Assembly: GCF_015773195.1 (NCBI RefSeq)
Contig: NZ_JADWYK010000017.1
Location: 1 to 64,000, forward strand
Length of the DNA stretch: 64,000 nt
DNA from: Hymenobacter guriensis
GTDB taxonomy: Bacteria; Bacteroidota; Bacteroidia; Cytophagales; Hymenobacteraceae
Direction of reading: 5' to 3'
The position numbers were made by a program, and so were the translations under genes. Under the pieces are notes generated by a model that saw only the letters and a program-made list of their open reading frames with translations, had not been told where the DNA came from and searched no databases. Of the stretch, positions 52,230 through 61,427 are shown one piece after another (positions within the stretch are counted from its first letter, which is position 1; each line of letters begins with the position of its first letter).

Positions 52230-52265
52230 TTATGCCCGGTCTTGACAAGCCAAGACCGGGCATAA
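52230..52265. promoter_or_regulatory. 15-bp perfect hairpin upstream of the AraC gene
   Basis: TTATGCCCGGTCTTG / CAAGACCGGGCATAA (52230-52244 and 52251-52265) with a 6-base loop ends 18 bases before the start codon at 52211. There is no T-run on the minus strand. It may be an operator, an RNA switch or a terminator from a lost upstream gene. Confidence 0.5.
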
Positions 52266-52489
52266 CAGCCAGTGAATAAGCAAAAAGTACCGGCAAAGGG
52301 AGGAAAGCAGGTCAGTTATGCAGGGGAGGAGAAATAGGCATAGCACCCTAAATATAAAGGGAAAAGGCCTGGCAACGGACTTGGTACCGGGGGTAAAATG
52401 CCCACCAAGCTATAATCGCAGGAAACAGATGGCTAATTAAAAAATAATAAGTTCCCAAAGAGGGATAAGGAGGCGCATAATCGTCGGCG

Positions 52490-52778
52490 GCTCTTAGGCA
52501 ATGGTGTGCCCCGGTTTACGGCCCAGCCGGCTCCTGCACGGCCTGAAACAGCCGCTCGCATATGTCGGCGCCCAGCGACGGAACCGTCGGGCGACGCTAT
52601 TCCACGGGCCAAACCGCGTCGGTAAGTCGCGCCACGCACAACCCGTACGCACGCGGTACACCACCGCGTTAACAAAGCGCCGGTTGTTACGCCCCGTACC
52701 ACCGGCCGTACCCGCTTTGCCCAGTACAGGCGGCTGAATCAGTTTCCATGCACGATCCGTGAGTTCATGTCGACGCAT
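52490..52778 (-). pseudogene. IS5-type transposase remnant (N-terminal part, frameshifted)
   Basis: Minus-strand reading starts MRRHELTDRAWKLIQPP and continues NNRRFVNAVVYRVRTGCAWR and DLPTRFGPWNSVARRFRRWA, the conserved N-terminal domain of IS5-family transposases. The frame then changes: the next frame gives ICERLFQAVQEP, the expected continuation. Homology stops soon after, without the catalytic DDE residues. Terminal inverted repeats are not evident. The DNA between 52266 and 52490 holds nothing that I recognise. Confidence 0.85.
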
Positions 52779-52863
52779 TCAGCAAAATTACGCCTGACTG
52801 TCCACGGACTCTAGGAAGAATACCAACAAGGGTTTAAGGAAAGCGAGTATTATGCGGATGGGG

Positions 52864-54027
52864 TTATTCTTCCTCTTCGGCGTTTTTCATCTTGGCCAGC
52901 AGGGAGTAGGCGCCCTCGGTGACGAATGAGGTGGTGGGTGGCATAGTTTCGGGCAAGGTGACTTCGGTGTAGCCGTCTTCGCTGCGGCCGGGGGTGACGG
53001 GCACCATGCGGTAGCGGCCCGGGGCTTCTACGGCGTAGGCGTAACTTTTGCCCTCGAAGCGTACCAGGGCCACATCGGGCAGGCTGGGGGCCTGGGAGCG
53101 GCCGGTTTCAATGGTAGCACGCACGAAGAGGCCGGGCAGTAGGGCGCGGTCCTGCTCGTTGTCGAGGTGGCCGTGCACGCGCACGGTGCGGTCTTCTCCG
53201 ATGGTGCGGCCCACCAGGTACACGCGGGCGGTGCGCTCGTGCCGGTTGCTGGTGGAGTCGCTGGCCAGGGTGAAGCGGATGAGCTGGCCTTTTTGCACCC
53301 GGGCCACGTCGCGCTCGAACACCGTGAGCTCAACGTGCAGGTGCTCGGGGTCCACGATTTCAAATAGCGCGTCGGTAGCCGTGACGGCCTGGCCCACGGT
53401 GACGTTGACGGTGCGCACAAAGCCCGCGCGGGGCGAGCGTAGGGTGGCGGTGGTGACTATTTTGCCGCCTACCGGCAGGCCGGCGAGGCGGAGGCGGGTG
53501 GCCTGCGCCTGAGTCTGTACGTTGAGGGCGTTGTAGTCGGCGCGGGCCCGCTGGTAGTTTTTCTGGGGGGCTACTTCCTGCTCGTACAGTTCTTTCTGGC
53601 GGGCCAGCTCGGTGCGGGCGTATTCGAGGCGTCCGCGGGTTTCAAGGTAGTCTTGCTGCAGCGTAACAAACTCGGGGTTGCGGATGACGGCCAGCACCTC
53701 ACCCTTGCGGACGCGGGTACCTTGCAACAGCTCGGTGTTTTCGACGAAGCCCCCGAGGGGGGCCGTGATGGAAACGGTGCTCTCCGGCGGCACGTCAAGG
53801 GTGCCTGTCACGGCCAGTCCCGCACCCATGGGGCGGTCGGTTACCTGGCCGGTTTTGAGGCCGGCCGCCTGTTGCTCCGCGAGCGAGAGGGTGACGAGGT
53901 CGGAAGCTTCTTCGGGTTCACCGGCAGCAGCGGTGGCGGTATCCGTTTCGGGGGGGGCTTTCTTATCGGCGCTACAGCCGGCCAGGGTCAGGCTGAGCAG
54001 CAGCACCAGGGATGCACTTCTATACAT
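52864..54027 (-). CDS. RND efflux periplasmic adaptor (CzcB/CusB type), lipoprotein
   Basis: Protein of 387 residues with a lipoprotein signal (SLVLLLSLTLAGC, Cys about 18). It has the membrane-fusion fold: a lipoyl half (TAPLGGFVENTELLQGTRVRKGEVLAVI), an alpha-hairpin (about 120-175: QQDYLETRGRLEYARTELAR), the second lipoyl half (LRSPRAGFVRTVNVTVGQ) and a beta-barrel ending YTEVTLPE. It joins the inner-membrane pump to the outer-membrane channel and begins 24 bases after the stop of the pump gene. Divalent metal (Co/Zn/Cd or Cu/Ag) is the usual substrate class. Confidence 0.92.
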   Translation of the reverse strand: MYRSASLVLLLSLTLAGCSADKKAPPETDTATAAAGEPEEASDLVTLSLAEQQAAGLKTGQVTDRPMGAGLAVTGTLDVPPESTVSITAPLGGFVENTELLQGTRVRKGEVLAVIRNPEFVTLQQDYLETRGRLEYARTELARQKELYEQEVAPQKNYQRARADYNALNVQTQAQATRLRLAGLPVGGKIVTTATLRSPRAGFVRTVNVTVGQAVTATDALFEIVDPEHLHVELTVFERDVARVQKGQLIRFTLASDSTSNRHERTARVYLVGRTIGEDRTVRVHGHLDNEQDRALLPGLFVRATIETGRSQAPSLPDVALVRFEGKSYAYAVEAPGRYRMVPVTPGRSEDGYTEVTLPETMPPTTSFVTEGAYSLLAKMKNAEEEE

Positions 54028-54051
54028 GGTGGAGGAGTCGAGGTTGAAGGA

Positions 54052-57000
54052 TTACTGCGCGGAGGAGCCGAGCAGGTAGTCCAGGTCGATGACGGTTTGG
54101 TTGTAGGCGAGCACGGCGTCGAGGTAGGCCGTGCGCACGCTCAGGGCGCGCTCGAGGTTGAGCAGGAGCTCGGAGTAGGAAGTTTCGCCGGCTTTGTAGG
54201 CTCGTTGGCTCAGGCGCACGATGACGGCGGCCTGGGGCAAGCCAGTTTGCTGGTAGAACTGCACGCGATGCTGCTGCTCGGTGAGGCGGGTGCGCAACTC
54301 ATCGAGCTGGGCACTGGCTTCGGCTTGGTAGCGCTGGTAGGTGGCAGTGGCCGCCTGCTCCTGCAGCTTGGCGCCCTGCACGCGCGCGCGCTGCGGGCCG
54401 CGCAGCAGCGCGATGGCCACGCCGGCCTGCACGCTCTGGAACCGGTCGGCCACGCCGTAGGTGGTGGTGCGGCCGTCGAGTTCGTAGGTGCCGCGCAAGG
54501 ATTGGTTGGTGTAGCCCACGAGGACCTGGGGCAGGCCCTGGGCCTGTTCGAGCCGGGTTTCGGCCTGGCGAGTGGCAATCTGCTGCTGCAGCGCCTGAGC
54601 CTGGGGTGTGACGGCCAGGTGGGCGGTGTCGACATTGAGCGTGGGTGGGGCCAACAAGTGCAGCGTGCTATCAGCTACGGCGATGGGCTGGGACGCCTGC
54701 AGCAAGGCCTGCAGCTGGCGCTGGGCGATGGTGAGGTCGGCGCGGGCCTGGGCGAGCTGGTTGCGGATTTCGCCCTGTTGCAGGATGGCGTTGGCGGGTT
54801 CGAGGCGGGCCACTTCGCCGGCTTTGAAGCGCAGCTGGGCAGCCCGCAGAAACTCGGAGTAGATGCTGTCCTGGCCGCGCAGGGTACGCAGGCGGTGGCG
54901 AGCGTAGACGGCCTGCTCATAGCTGCGGCGCACCTGGCGCTTCAACTCGGCCTGCACCTGAGCCAGCTGCTGCTCCTGAGTGGCCACCCGGGCCTGGCTG
55001 ACGCTGGCCTGAGCACGGTAGTAGCCGGGTAGCGCCAGCGACTGGCCGATGCTCAGCACGTTGTCGCGCAGCGGGGAATTGACTTGGCCGTAGGTGCCGA
55101 GGATGGTGGTGCGGCCCACGTCGTAGGCGGTGCGGCGCAGGGCCTGCTGGGCTTCGAGTAAGCGTTGGGCGGTCTGGACTGTGCCATTGGCTTGCAGGGC
55201 TTGCCCTACGGCTTGGGTAGACGTAATGGGACCTTGGGCTTGGGCTGGCGCCCCAAAAAGCAAGCCGCCAAGCAGCACCAGCAGGCTGGCCGTGGCTGGT
55301 ATTGCCGCTGGCTTGGGCTGCTCGTCGGGTTTGGGGTTGGCGTTGCGCTCAGACAAAGCGTAGAGCACGGGCAGCACCAGCAGGGTAAGCAGCGTGGCTG
55401 TGACCAGGCCGCCGATGACGACGGTGGCCAGGGGGCGCTGCACTTCGGCCCCGGCGGAGTTGGAAAGGGCCATGGGCAGGAAGCCGAGGGAAGCCACGGT
55501 GGCCGTCATGAGCACCGGGCGCAGGCGCACTTGGGTTCCTTCGAGAATGCGGGTGTACAAGTCGGTGTGGCCTTCTTCTTTAAGCTGGTTGAAGTAGCCG
55601 ATGAGCACAATGCCGTTGAGCACGGCTACGCCAAACAAGGCAATGAAGCCCACGCCAGCCGAGATGCTGAACGGCATGCCGCGCAGCCACAGGGCCAGCA
55701 CGCCACCGATGGCCGAGAGCGGAATGGCTGTGAAAATCATAACCGACTGCTTGAGCGACTTGAAGGTGAAAAAAAGTAAGACGAAAATCAGCAGCAGGGT
55801 CACGGGCACGGCAATGCTGAGGCGCTCGGTGGCCTGGCGAAGGTTTTCAAACTGGCCGCCGTAGGTGGTGTGGTAGCCCGGAGCCATCTTCAGTTGCTGG
55901 TCGACTTTGCCCTGCAGCTCGTTTACTACGGTTTCCACGTCGCGGCCGCGCACGTTGAAGGCCACCGTGATGCGGCGCTGGGCGTCGTCGCGCTGAATCT
56001 GGTTGGGGCCTTCTTCCAGCTCCACGGTAGCCACTTGCTCCAGGGGAATCTGCTCGCCGGCGGGCGTGGCCACCAGCAGCTGGCGCACGTTGGCGATGTT
56101 TTGGCGCAGGGACGGGGCCAGGCGCAGGACCACGTCGAAGCGGCGCTCCTGCTCGAAGAGCTGGCCGGCGGTCTGGCCGGCGAAGGCGGTTTGCACAGTG
56201 CGGTTGACGTCGTTGGCGTTCAGGCCGAAGCGGGCCAGGCGGTTGCGGTCGAGCTTTACCACGATTTGGGGCAGACCCGTTACGGCTTCCACGTACACGT
56301 CTTCAGCCCCTTCAACCTGCCGCACTAGGCGGGCGGCCTGCTCGGCGTAAGTGGCCAGTTGGGCGAGGTCTTCGCCGTAGATTTTTAGCACCACGTCCTG
56401 CTTGGCCCCGGAAATCAGCTCATTGAAGCGCATCTGGATGGGCTGCTGAAAGCCGAAAGTGACGCCGGGAATGACGCTTACGGCTTCGGCCATTTTCTCG
56501 GCCAGCTCTTCGCGGGAGTGGGCCGACGTCCACTTGTCGGGGTCTTTTTCGAGGATGACCATGAGGTCGGCGGCTTCGACGGGCATGGGGTCGGTGGGAA
56601 TTTCGGCGGCTCCGATTTTGGCTACCACTTCCTTGACTTCGGGAAACTGCTTTTTGAGGATGGCGGCGGCCTGCTGGCTGCGGTCGACGGTGTAGCTGAG
56701 CGAGGAGCCGGTGAGAGTGCGCATCTCCACGGCGAAGTCGCCTTCGGACAGCTGGGGAATAAACTCGCCGCCCAAGGTGCGGTAGAGCAGCAACGCGCCC
56801 GTAAACAACCCCACTGCGGCGCCGAGCACCCAGCCTTTCGCCTGCAGAGCCCACTCCAGCACCGGCCGGTAGCGGGCTTCGAGCCAGCTCATCATGCGGT
56901 CGGAGAAGTTGCGCTCGTGGGTGGTGCGGCGGCTCAGGCCGAGTGCGGCCATCATGGGCACGTAGGTGAGGCTGAGGATAAAGGCCCCCACGATGGCGAA

Positions 57001-58458
57001 GGCCACGGTCTGGGCCATGGGCCGAAACATCTTGCCCTCGATGCCGACCAGGGCTAGCAGGGGTAGGTAGACGATGAGGATGATTATTTCGCCAAACGCC
57101 GCCGAGGAGCGGATTTTGGAGGCGGCCGTGTAGGTTTCGGCGTCCATCTGCGCGGTGCTGAGGCGCCCGTTGGCGGCGTTGAGCTGGCCGCTGGTGTGCA
57201 GGCGGTGCACAATGGCTTCGACGATAATCACGGCGCCATCCACGACCAAGCCGAAATCAATGGCCCCGAGCGAGAGCAGGTTGCCCGACACGCCAAACAG
57301 CCGCATCAGGCTGATAGCAAACAGCATGGACAAAGGAATGACCGAGGCCACGACAAACCCGGCCCGCCAGTTGCCGAGGAACAGAACCAGCACGAACACG
57401 ACAATGAGGGCGCCTTCGAGCAGGTTGGTTTTGACGGTGCCGATGGCCCGGCCCACGAGTTCGGAGCGGTCGAGGTAGACGTCAACGGCCACGCCTTCGG
57501 GCAAGGACTTCTGCACGGTGGCCATGCGGGCTTTCACGGCCTGGATGACTTCGTTGGCGTTGGCGCCTTTGAGCATGAGCACCACGCCGCCGGTGACTTC
57601 GCCCTCGTCGTTGCGGGTCATGGCGCCGTAGCGCACGGCCGAGCCCAGGCGCACGTCGGCCACGTCGCGCACCAGCACCGGTAGGCCCGCCTGGGTGCTG
57701 CGCACCACGATGTTGCCGAGGTCGGCGACGTTGGCGGCCAAGCCTTCAGTGCGGATGAAGTAGGCAGTGGGCTTCTGGTCGAGGTAGGCACCGCCAGCAT
57801 TCTGGTTGTTGGCGGCCACGGCCTGGTACACCTGCTCGGAGGTGACGCCCAAGGAGCGCAGGCGGATGGGGTCGAGCTGAATTTCGTACTGCTTGAGCAG
57901 GCCGCCGAAGCTGGAAACGTCGGCCACGCCGGGGGTGCCGAGGAGTTGGCGGCGCACTATCCAGTCCTGCATGGTGCGCAGCTCGCGGGCGTCGTACTTC
58001 TTTTCGAAGCCGGGCTTAGGACGCAGCACGTACTGGTAAATCTCACCAAGGCCGGTGCTGACGGGGGCCAGCTCGGGGCGGCCGATGCCGGCGGGAATCT
58101 GGCCTTCGGCTTCGCGCAGGCGCTCGGCCACTTGCTGGCGGGCCCAATAAATGTCAATGTTGTCTTGGAACACGATGGTGACCACCGAGAGCCCGAACCG
58201 GGAAAACGAGCGGACTTCTTCGCGGCCGGGGATGGTGGCCACGCTCTGCTCGACGGGAAAGGACACTAGGCGCTCGATGTCGGCGGTGGCCAGCGAGGGG
58301 GCCACCGTGTAAATAATAACCTGGTTGGTGGTGATGTCGGGCACGGCATCAATCGGCAGGCGACTGATGGAATAACTGCCCCACGCCACCAAGGCGAGGG
58401 TGAGTAGCCCGATGATGAGCTTGTTGTGAATGGAAAAATGAATCAGCCGGTCAAACAT
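54052..58458 (-). CDS. Heavy-metal RND pump fused to a TolC-like outer-membrane factor
   Basis: Protein of 1468 residues, about 400 longer than a normal CusA/CzcA pump. Residues 1-1040 form the complete RND pump with 12 membrane segments: IDAVPDITTNQVIIYT, GLVVDGAVIIVEAIVHRL, GVAVLNGIVLIGYFNQLKEEGHTD. After a short linker, a hydrophobic segment (about 1051-1075: ASLLVLLGGLLFGAPAQAQ) ends like a signal peptide cleavage site. Residues 1076-1468 are an outer-membrane efflux protein of full monomer length (QQALRRTAYDVGRTTILG, RLSQRAYKAGETSYSELLLNLER). The product is either cleaved in the periplasm or spans both membranes. Such fusions occur in other Bacteroidota. Confidence 0.93.
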   Translation of the reverse strand: MFDRLIHFSIHNKLIIGLLTLALVAWGSYSISRLPIDAVPDITTNQVIIYTVAPSLATADIERLVSFPVEQSVATIPGREEVRSFSRFGLSVVTIVFQDNIDIYWARQQVAERLREAEGQIPAGIGRPELAPVSTGLGEIYQYVLRPKPGFEKKYDARELRTMQDWIVRRQLLGTPGVADVSSFGGLLKQYEIQLDPIRLRSLGVTSEQVYQAVAANNQNAGGAYLDQKPTAYFIRTEGLAANVADLGNIVVRSTQAGLPVLVRDVADVRLGSAVRYGAMTRNDEGEVTGGVVLMLKGANANEVIQAVKARMATVQKSLPEGVAVDVYLDRSELVGRAIGTVKTNLLEGALIVVFVLVLFLGNWRAGFVVASVIPLSMLFAISLMRLFGVSGNLLSLGAIDFGLVVDGAVIIVEAIVHRLHTSGQLNAANGRLSTAQMDAETYTAASKIRSSAAFGEIIILIVYLPLLALVGIEGKMFRPMAQTVAFAIVGAFILSLTYVPMMAALGLSRRTTHERNFSDRMMSWLEARYRPVLEWALQAKGWVLGAAVGLFTGALLLYRTLGGEFIPQLSEGDFAVEMRTLTGSSLSYTVDRSQQAAAILKKQFPEVKEVVAKIGAAEIPTDPMPVEAADLMVILEKDPDKWTSAHSREELAEKMAEAVSVIPGVTFGFQQPIQMRFNELISGAKQDVVLKIYGEDLAQLATYAEQAARLVRQVEGAEDVYVEAVTGLPQIVVKLDRNRLARFGLNANDVNRTVQTAFAGQTAGQLFEQERRFDVVLRLAPSLRQNIANVRQLLVATPAGEQIPLEQVATVELEEGPNQIQRDDAQRRITVAFNVRGRDVETVVNELQGKVDQQLKMAPGYHTTYGGQFENLRQATERLSIAVPVTLLLIFVLLFFTFKSLKQSVMIFTAIPLSAIGGVLALWLRGMPFSISAGVGFIALFGVAVLNGIVLIGYFNQLKEEGHTDLYTRILEGTQVRLRPVLMTATVASLGFLPMALSNSAGAEVQRPLATVVIGGLVTATLLTLLVLPVLYALSERNANPKPDEQPKPAAIPATASLLVLLGGLLFGAPAQAQGPITSTQAVGQALQANGTVQTAQRLLEAQQALRRTAYDVGRTTILGTYGQVNSPLRDNVLSIGQSLALPGYYRAQASVSQARVATQEQQLAQVQAELKRQVRRSYEQAVYARHRLRTLRGQDSIYSEFLRAAQLRFKAGEVARLEPANAILQQGEIRNQLAQARADLTIAQRQLQALLQASQPIAVADSTLHLLAPPTLNVDTAHLAVTPQAQALQQQIATRQAETRLEQAQGLPQVLVGYTNQSLRGTYELDGRTTTYGVADRFQSVQAGVAIALLRGPQRARVQGAKLQEQAATATYQRYQAEASAQLDELRTRLTEQQHRVQFYQQTGLPQAAVIVRLSQRAYKAGETSYSELLLNLERALSVRTAYLDAVLAYNQTVIDLDYLLGSSAQ

Positions 58459-58637
58459 CCGCTATGGGGGTTAGATCTAACGCTTCCGTAAAACCCTGCG
58501 GGGCTGCGGCTCCGGGCCTAGATGGGCGGGAACTATGGCACAAAACCTGGCAAGGGAAAAATGCGCACAATGAGGGTAGTAGAAAAGCCACAGGGCTACA
58601 CTACCCGGCACAGGTCAGCAGGAAATAAGGGGACGGG

Positions 58638-58967
58638 TTAGGCCTGCGGCGGTTGCCACACAGCCCCGGAAGCCCACGTGGGCGCGGCCACAAGCAAGGT
58701 GCCGGGGCGTGGGGTGGTATCCCAAACTGGGTGGGGGACCTGCGTCAGGGCTTGAGCCGTGGGAGTAAGCACTACCGCCCCACCGCAGCAATGGCACTGG
58801 CACAGAGGCGAACACCAGTCGCCTAGAGCGTCAGTGGCGCTATCCGAATGCGAAGTTGCAGTGACCGTTGTTTGCGTCTTGTCTTTGCATGCAGGCACCT
58901 CGTCCGAGCAGGTCATGCAGGAGAGGCACGCAAAGTAAAAAGCAAATAACAGGGAAAGCAGACGCAT
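58638..58967 (-). CDS. DUF6660-type small Cys-rich exported protein
   Basis: Protein of 109 residues with a signal peptide and many cysteines (ACLSCMTCSDEVPACKD; WCSPLCQCHCCGGAVVL). Two Cys/His clusters suggest metal binding. I recall this family as a frequent first gene of CusA/CzcA operons in Bacteroidota. Here the pump gene starts 179 bases downstream on the same strand, which fits. Role unknown: possibly a periplasmic metal buffer or sensor (inference). Confidence 0.78.
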   Translation of the reverse strand: MRLLSLLFAFYFACLSCMTCSDEVPACKDKTQTTVTATSHSDSATDALGDWCSPLCQCHCCGGAVVLTPTAQALTQVPHPVWDTTPRPGTLLVAAPTWASGAVWQPPQA

Positions 58968-59167
58968 CAGAGCAAAGGTAGGTAAAGCACATAATCCGGC
59001 GCCGTTTATACCTGCAATTGAGCGTTTCTACTTCTATTCTAAGAGTTAGTAGCTATGTTCTGTGAGAGAGGATAAACGTAATTCATACCTATGTCGCGAA
59101 CATCCTTTTTCCTGACTAGTTTAGTCCATACGACATAACCTGCAGCTCTAAATTCATTACATTGCTC

Positions 59168-60035
59168 TTATTGGCTGGGGAAGTATAAGGCATCCATGGC
59201 CACCAATAAGCGTAGTAAGTGATAGTAAGACTCTCGGCCTGGTAGGACCATGTCACGCAGTAGGAGGGGGGCATTCAGAAACGCTAATCGGTGCTGACGC
59301 TCCTGCTCGCTTGTGAATTGCTCACTGAGCTTCAAGGAGTGACGGGCCGCGAAGGGGCCATAATGGACAACGTGCCCACGGAACTCATTAAAGGCTTTGT
59401 ATTCCGTCTCCTTGAATGATCGAAGCCATTGATAGGCCTCTAAGTGGTGAAACTCGGCCGGGACCTGATCAATTACGCTGGAGAAATCCACGGCGTAGGG
59501 TTTGAGACTTTTAGGCAGAAAGTAGTTGCACAGGGTAGCCTGATGATTCCAGAAGGTGTAGAGCTTCTCGAAGACGCTATCCAGGAAAGTGCTGTAAGGG
59601 CGCTCCAGTATCCACCAGGGCCGTAAAGGTGGCTCCCCTTTGCGGTGTCTATGGACGCCGGTCGGCCGGTTGGCTACATGGGGGTGGTAAAGCAAGGCAT
59701 GGGCTAGGGTGTAAATAGCATCCTCCAGTTGAAAGACCCGTTGGGCTTCGAGAATGAAAAGACCCATTTCCCATTCTAGCTTTTGATCCCATACACGCTG
59801 AATTCCCTCTTAAAAGCACTTCTGCAAGTCCAGACCATGGACAATGTAGGTGTTTGGCTTCCCGCCCCAAATACGCTGAAGCCCCTGCTGCTGTAAGATA
59901 TCCTGGAGTGGCCCTCCAGCGTGTCGATGAACTCTAACTCAGACGTGCCACAAAACTGCCATCTTCTTCCAAGGCACCAGCAATAGATGTAAAATGAATG
60001 CGAAAAATTATGTTGTGCCCCAATCTGTACCCCAT
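59168..60035 (-). pseudogene. Broken Cthe_2314-like HEPN-domain gene
   Basis: The intact 199-residue segment (59168-59767: LEDAIYTLAHALLYHPHV..GRESYYHLLRLLVAMDALYF) reads like a Cthe_2314-type HEPN protein. Coding-like sequence continues upstream in the same frame (GLQRIWGGKPNTYIVHGLDL, then QKCF, a TAA stop, then EGIQRVWDQKLEWE). It then changes frame twice (SELEFIDTLEG; GHNIIFRIHFTSIAGALEED) back to an ATG at 60035. I therefore see one nonsense codon near 59811 and at least two frameshifts. HEPN proteins are often RNases in defence or stress systems. The family name is a recollection and the exact class is uncertain. Confidence 0.6.
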
Positions 60036-60037
60036 TA

Positions 60038-60073
60038 ATAAAAAAACGCCCTCAGCTTAGCGCAAAGGGCGTT
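60038..60073 (-). terminator. Intrinsic terminator of tRNA-Arg
   Basis: AACGCCCT / AGGGCGTT arms (60045-60052 and 60066-60073). On the minus strand they are followed by seven T residues, directly downstream of the tRNA. Confidence 0.88.
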
Positions 60074-60078
60074 AATTG

Positions 60079-60150
60079 TGGTCGCGCCAGGAATCGAACC
60101 TGGATCAAGAGCTTCGGAGACTCCTATACTATCCGTTGTACTACGCGACC
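60079..60150 (-). tRNA. tRNA-Arg (anticodon CCG)
   Basis: Seventy-two bases on the minus strand. The acceptor stem GGTCGCG / CGCGACC, the T-arm CCAGG-TTCGAAT-CCTGG and a D-arm with AACGGATA are clear. The anticodon loop CTCCGAA gives CCG, which reads the arginine codon CGG. CCA is not encoded. A terminator follows at once. The adjacent broken gene and IS remnant suggest possible integration activity near this tRNA, but no attachment-site repeat was found. Confidence 0.95.
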
Positions 60151-60324
60151 GTCCGGGTAGGGGTGGCAAAACTAAGCAGAAAACGCTCGGTGCACAACTT
60201 CCGGCTTGAATTCCCGGTTGGCAGCTAAGTAGTCAGCGTAAAAGAGAAGCGTAAATTTTTGACTGTTTACGGGTTAAGCATTCGGTTGAGAAACAAAGAA
60301 AATTTCTGAACCGAACCTGGGCAG

Positions 60325-61227
60325 CTATTGGCCGCCGCCGTTGGTAGAATACTCGGCCTTGGCCGCAGGGAGCGGAACCGTGGTAGGTGGCGCGTAGAAT
60401 GTAGTCAGGGAATGTGTATAGCGCATACCGGAGAGTTTGCGGCGCTGAAACGACAGGAGCTTCTTGGCCCCTTCTGGCAATAGCATCAGGCCGGTAGTAG
60501 CGGTTTTTACTCCGAAGCGGTTGTCAAGTACAGTGTCGAAATAGTAGAGATAGGGCTTCAGCCACCGGAAGTAACTTTTGCTGGTAGCCTCGGTGGAGGT
60601 ACTAATGGAAAGTAATTTGGGCGTAGTAGCCAGTGCCTGCTGCAACTCAACGGCATTCACTGGCTGGCCGGATAGCAACGGTACAATGTCGAACTGACTA
60701 TCTACCATAATCCATTTGCCTTGGTCTGGTAACCAGGCCTCCGTAAGGGCATGGCCGCCAGCCGAAGCGCGGGTGTCAGCGTCAGGTGCTTTCAGGTATA
60801 AAGGCCGGGCCGGAATACCTACTGCGTTGAGGGCAGTAGTAAGTACCGCGCCAAATTCCACGCACTGCACTGATTTTCCGAGCATGGCCGCTCGCAGAAT
60901 GGCAAATGCGTCACGGGTTTGCAGGTCCTGCCGCCCGTCATGCTCCAATCGATTGTGTACCCACTTTGAAAGAGCCTGCACCCGCTCCAAGTCGGTATCA
61001 GCTCCCTGTATGGCTTCATCCAGGCCATACATTTCCCGGAACTGTATCAAGTAGTCGGTGTTGGGTGAGCTATACTGGAAAGCATAGCCGGCCGCATCAG
61101 GGGTGGCCTCGAACTCCAGCGCAGGCTCCGAGGGCTCATTGAGAGCCGCAAAGAACTGAGCCTGAGTGGTTGAACTGGAGAAGGTAAGCAAGCAAGAGGC
61201 AACTAGTGTATAAATAGATTTTCTCAT
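60325..61227 (-). CDS. Secreted transglutaminase-like protein
   Basis: Protein of 300 residues with a signal peptide (1-24). The core shows the transglutaminase/protease triad: Cys in SVQCVEFGAVLTTALNAVGI, His in GGHALTEAWLPD and Asp in KWIMVDSQFD. Residues 60-110 (GLDEAIQGADTDLERVQALSKWVHNRL) form the usual helical lead-in. The C-terminal third (SYFRWLKPYLYYFDTVLDNR) is specific and unassigned. Bacterial members are often peptidases or hydrolases rather than cross-linkers. Probable location: periplasm. It stands alone between tRNA-Arg and sucC. Confidence 0.88.
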   Translation of the reverse strand: MRKSIYTLVASCLLTFSSSTTQAQFFAALNEPSEPALEFEATPDAAGYAFQYSSPNTDYLIQFREMYGLDEAIQGADTDLERVQALSKWVHNRLEHDGRQDLQTRDAFAILRAAMLGKSVQCVEFGAVLTTALNAVGIPARPLYLKAPDADTRASAGGHALTEAWLPDQGKWIMVDSQFDIVPLLSGQPVNAVELQQALATTPKLLSISTSTEATSKSYFRWLKPYLYYFDTVLDNRFGVKTATTGLMLLPEGAKKLLSFQRRKLSGMRYTHSLTTFYAPPTTVPLPAAKAEYSTNGGGQ

Positions 61228-61367
61228 GGTGCAGCTAGGTGAAGTCGCTTTAACGAAGACAATTCATTCTGGGTTAACCCCAAATTCTTTTCTTCCGTCA
61301 AAAGTAGTCTTCTTGGTCTCCCCATGAAATCACATGAATGGGTGATACTGTATCCGAAGAAAATACA

Positions 61368-61397
61368 AATGCCTCTCTGGCGGACCAGAGAGGCATT
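61368..61397 (-). terminator. Intrinsic terminator of sucC
   Basis: AATGCCTCTCTGG / CCAGAGAGGCATT arms (61368-61380 and 61385-61397) with a 4-base loop, 30 bases past the sucC stop codon. A T-rich tract follows on the minus strand. Confidence 0.9.
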
Positions 61398-61427
61398 TTA
61401 TTGACCCAAATAGGGGACAAGTATTTT

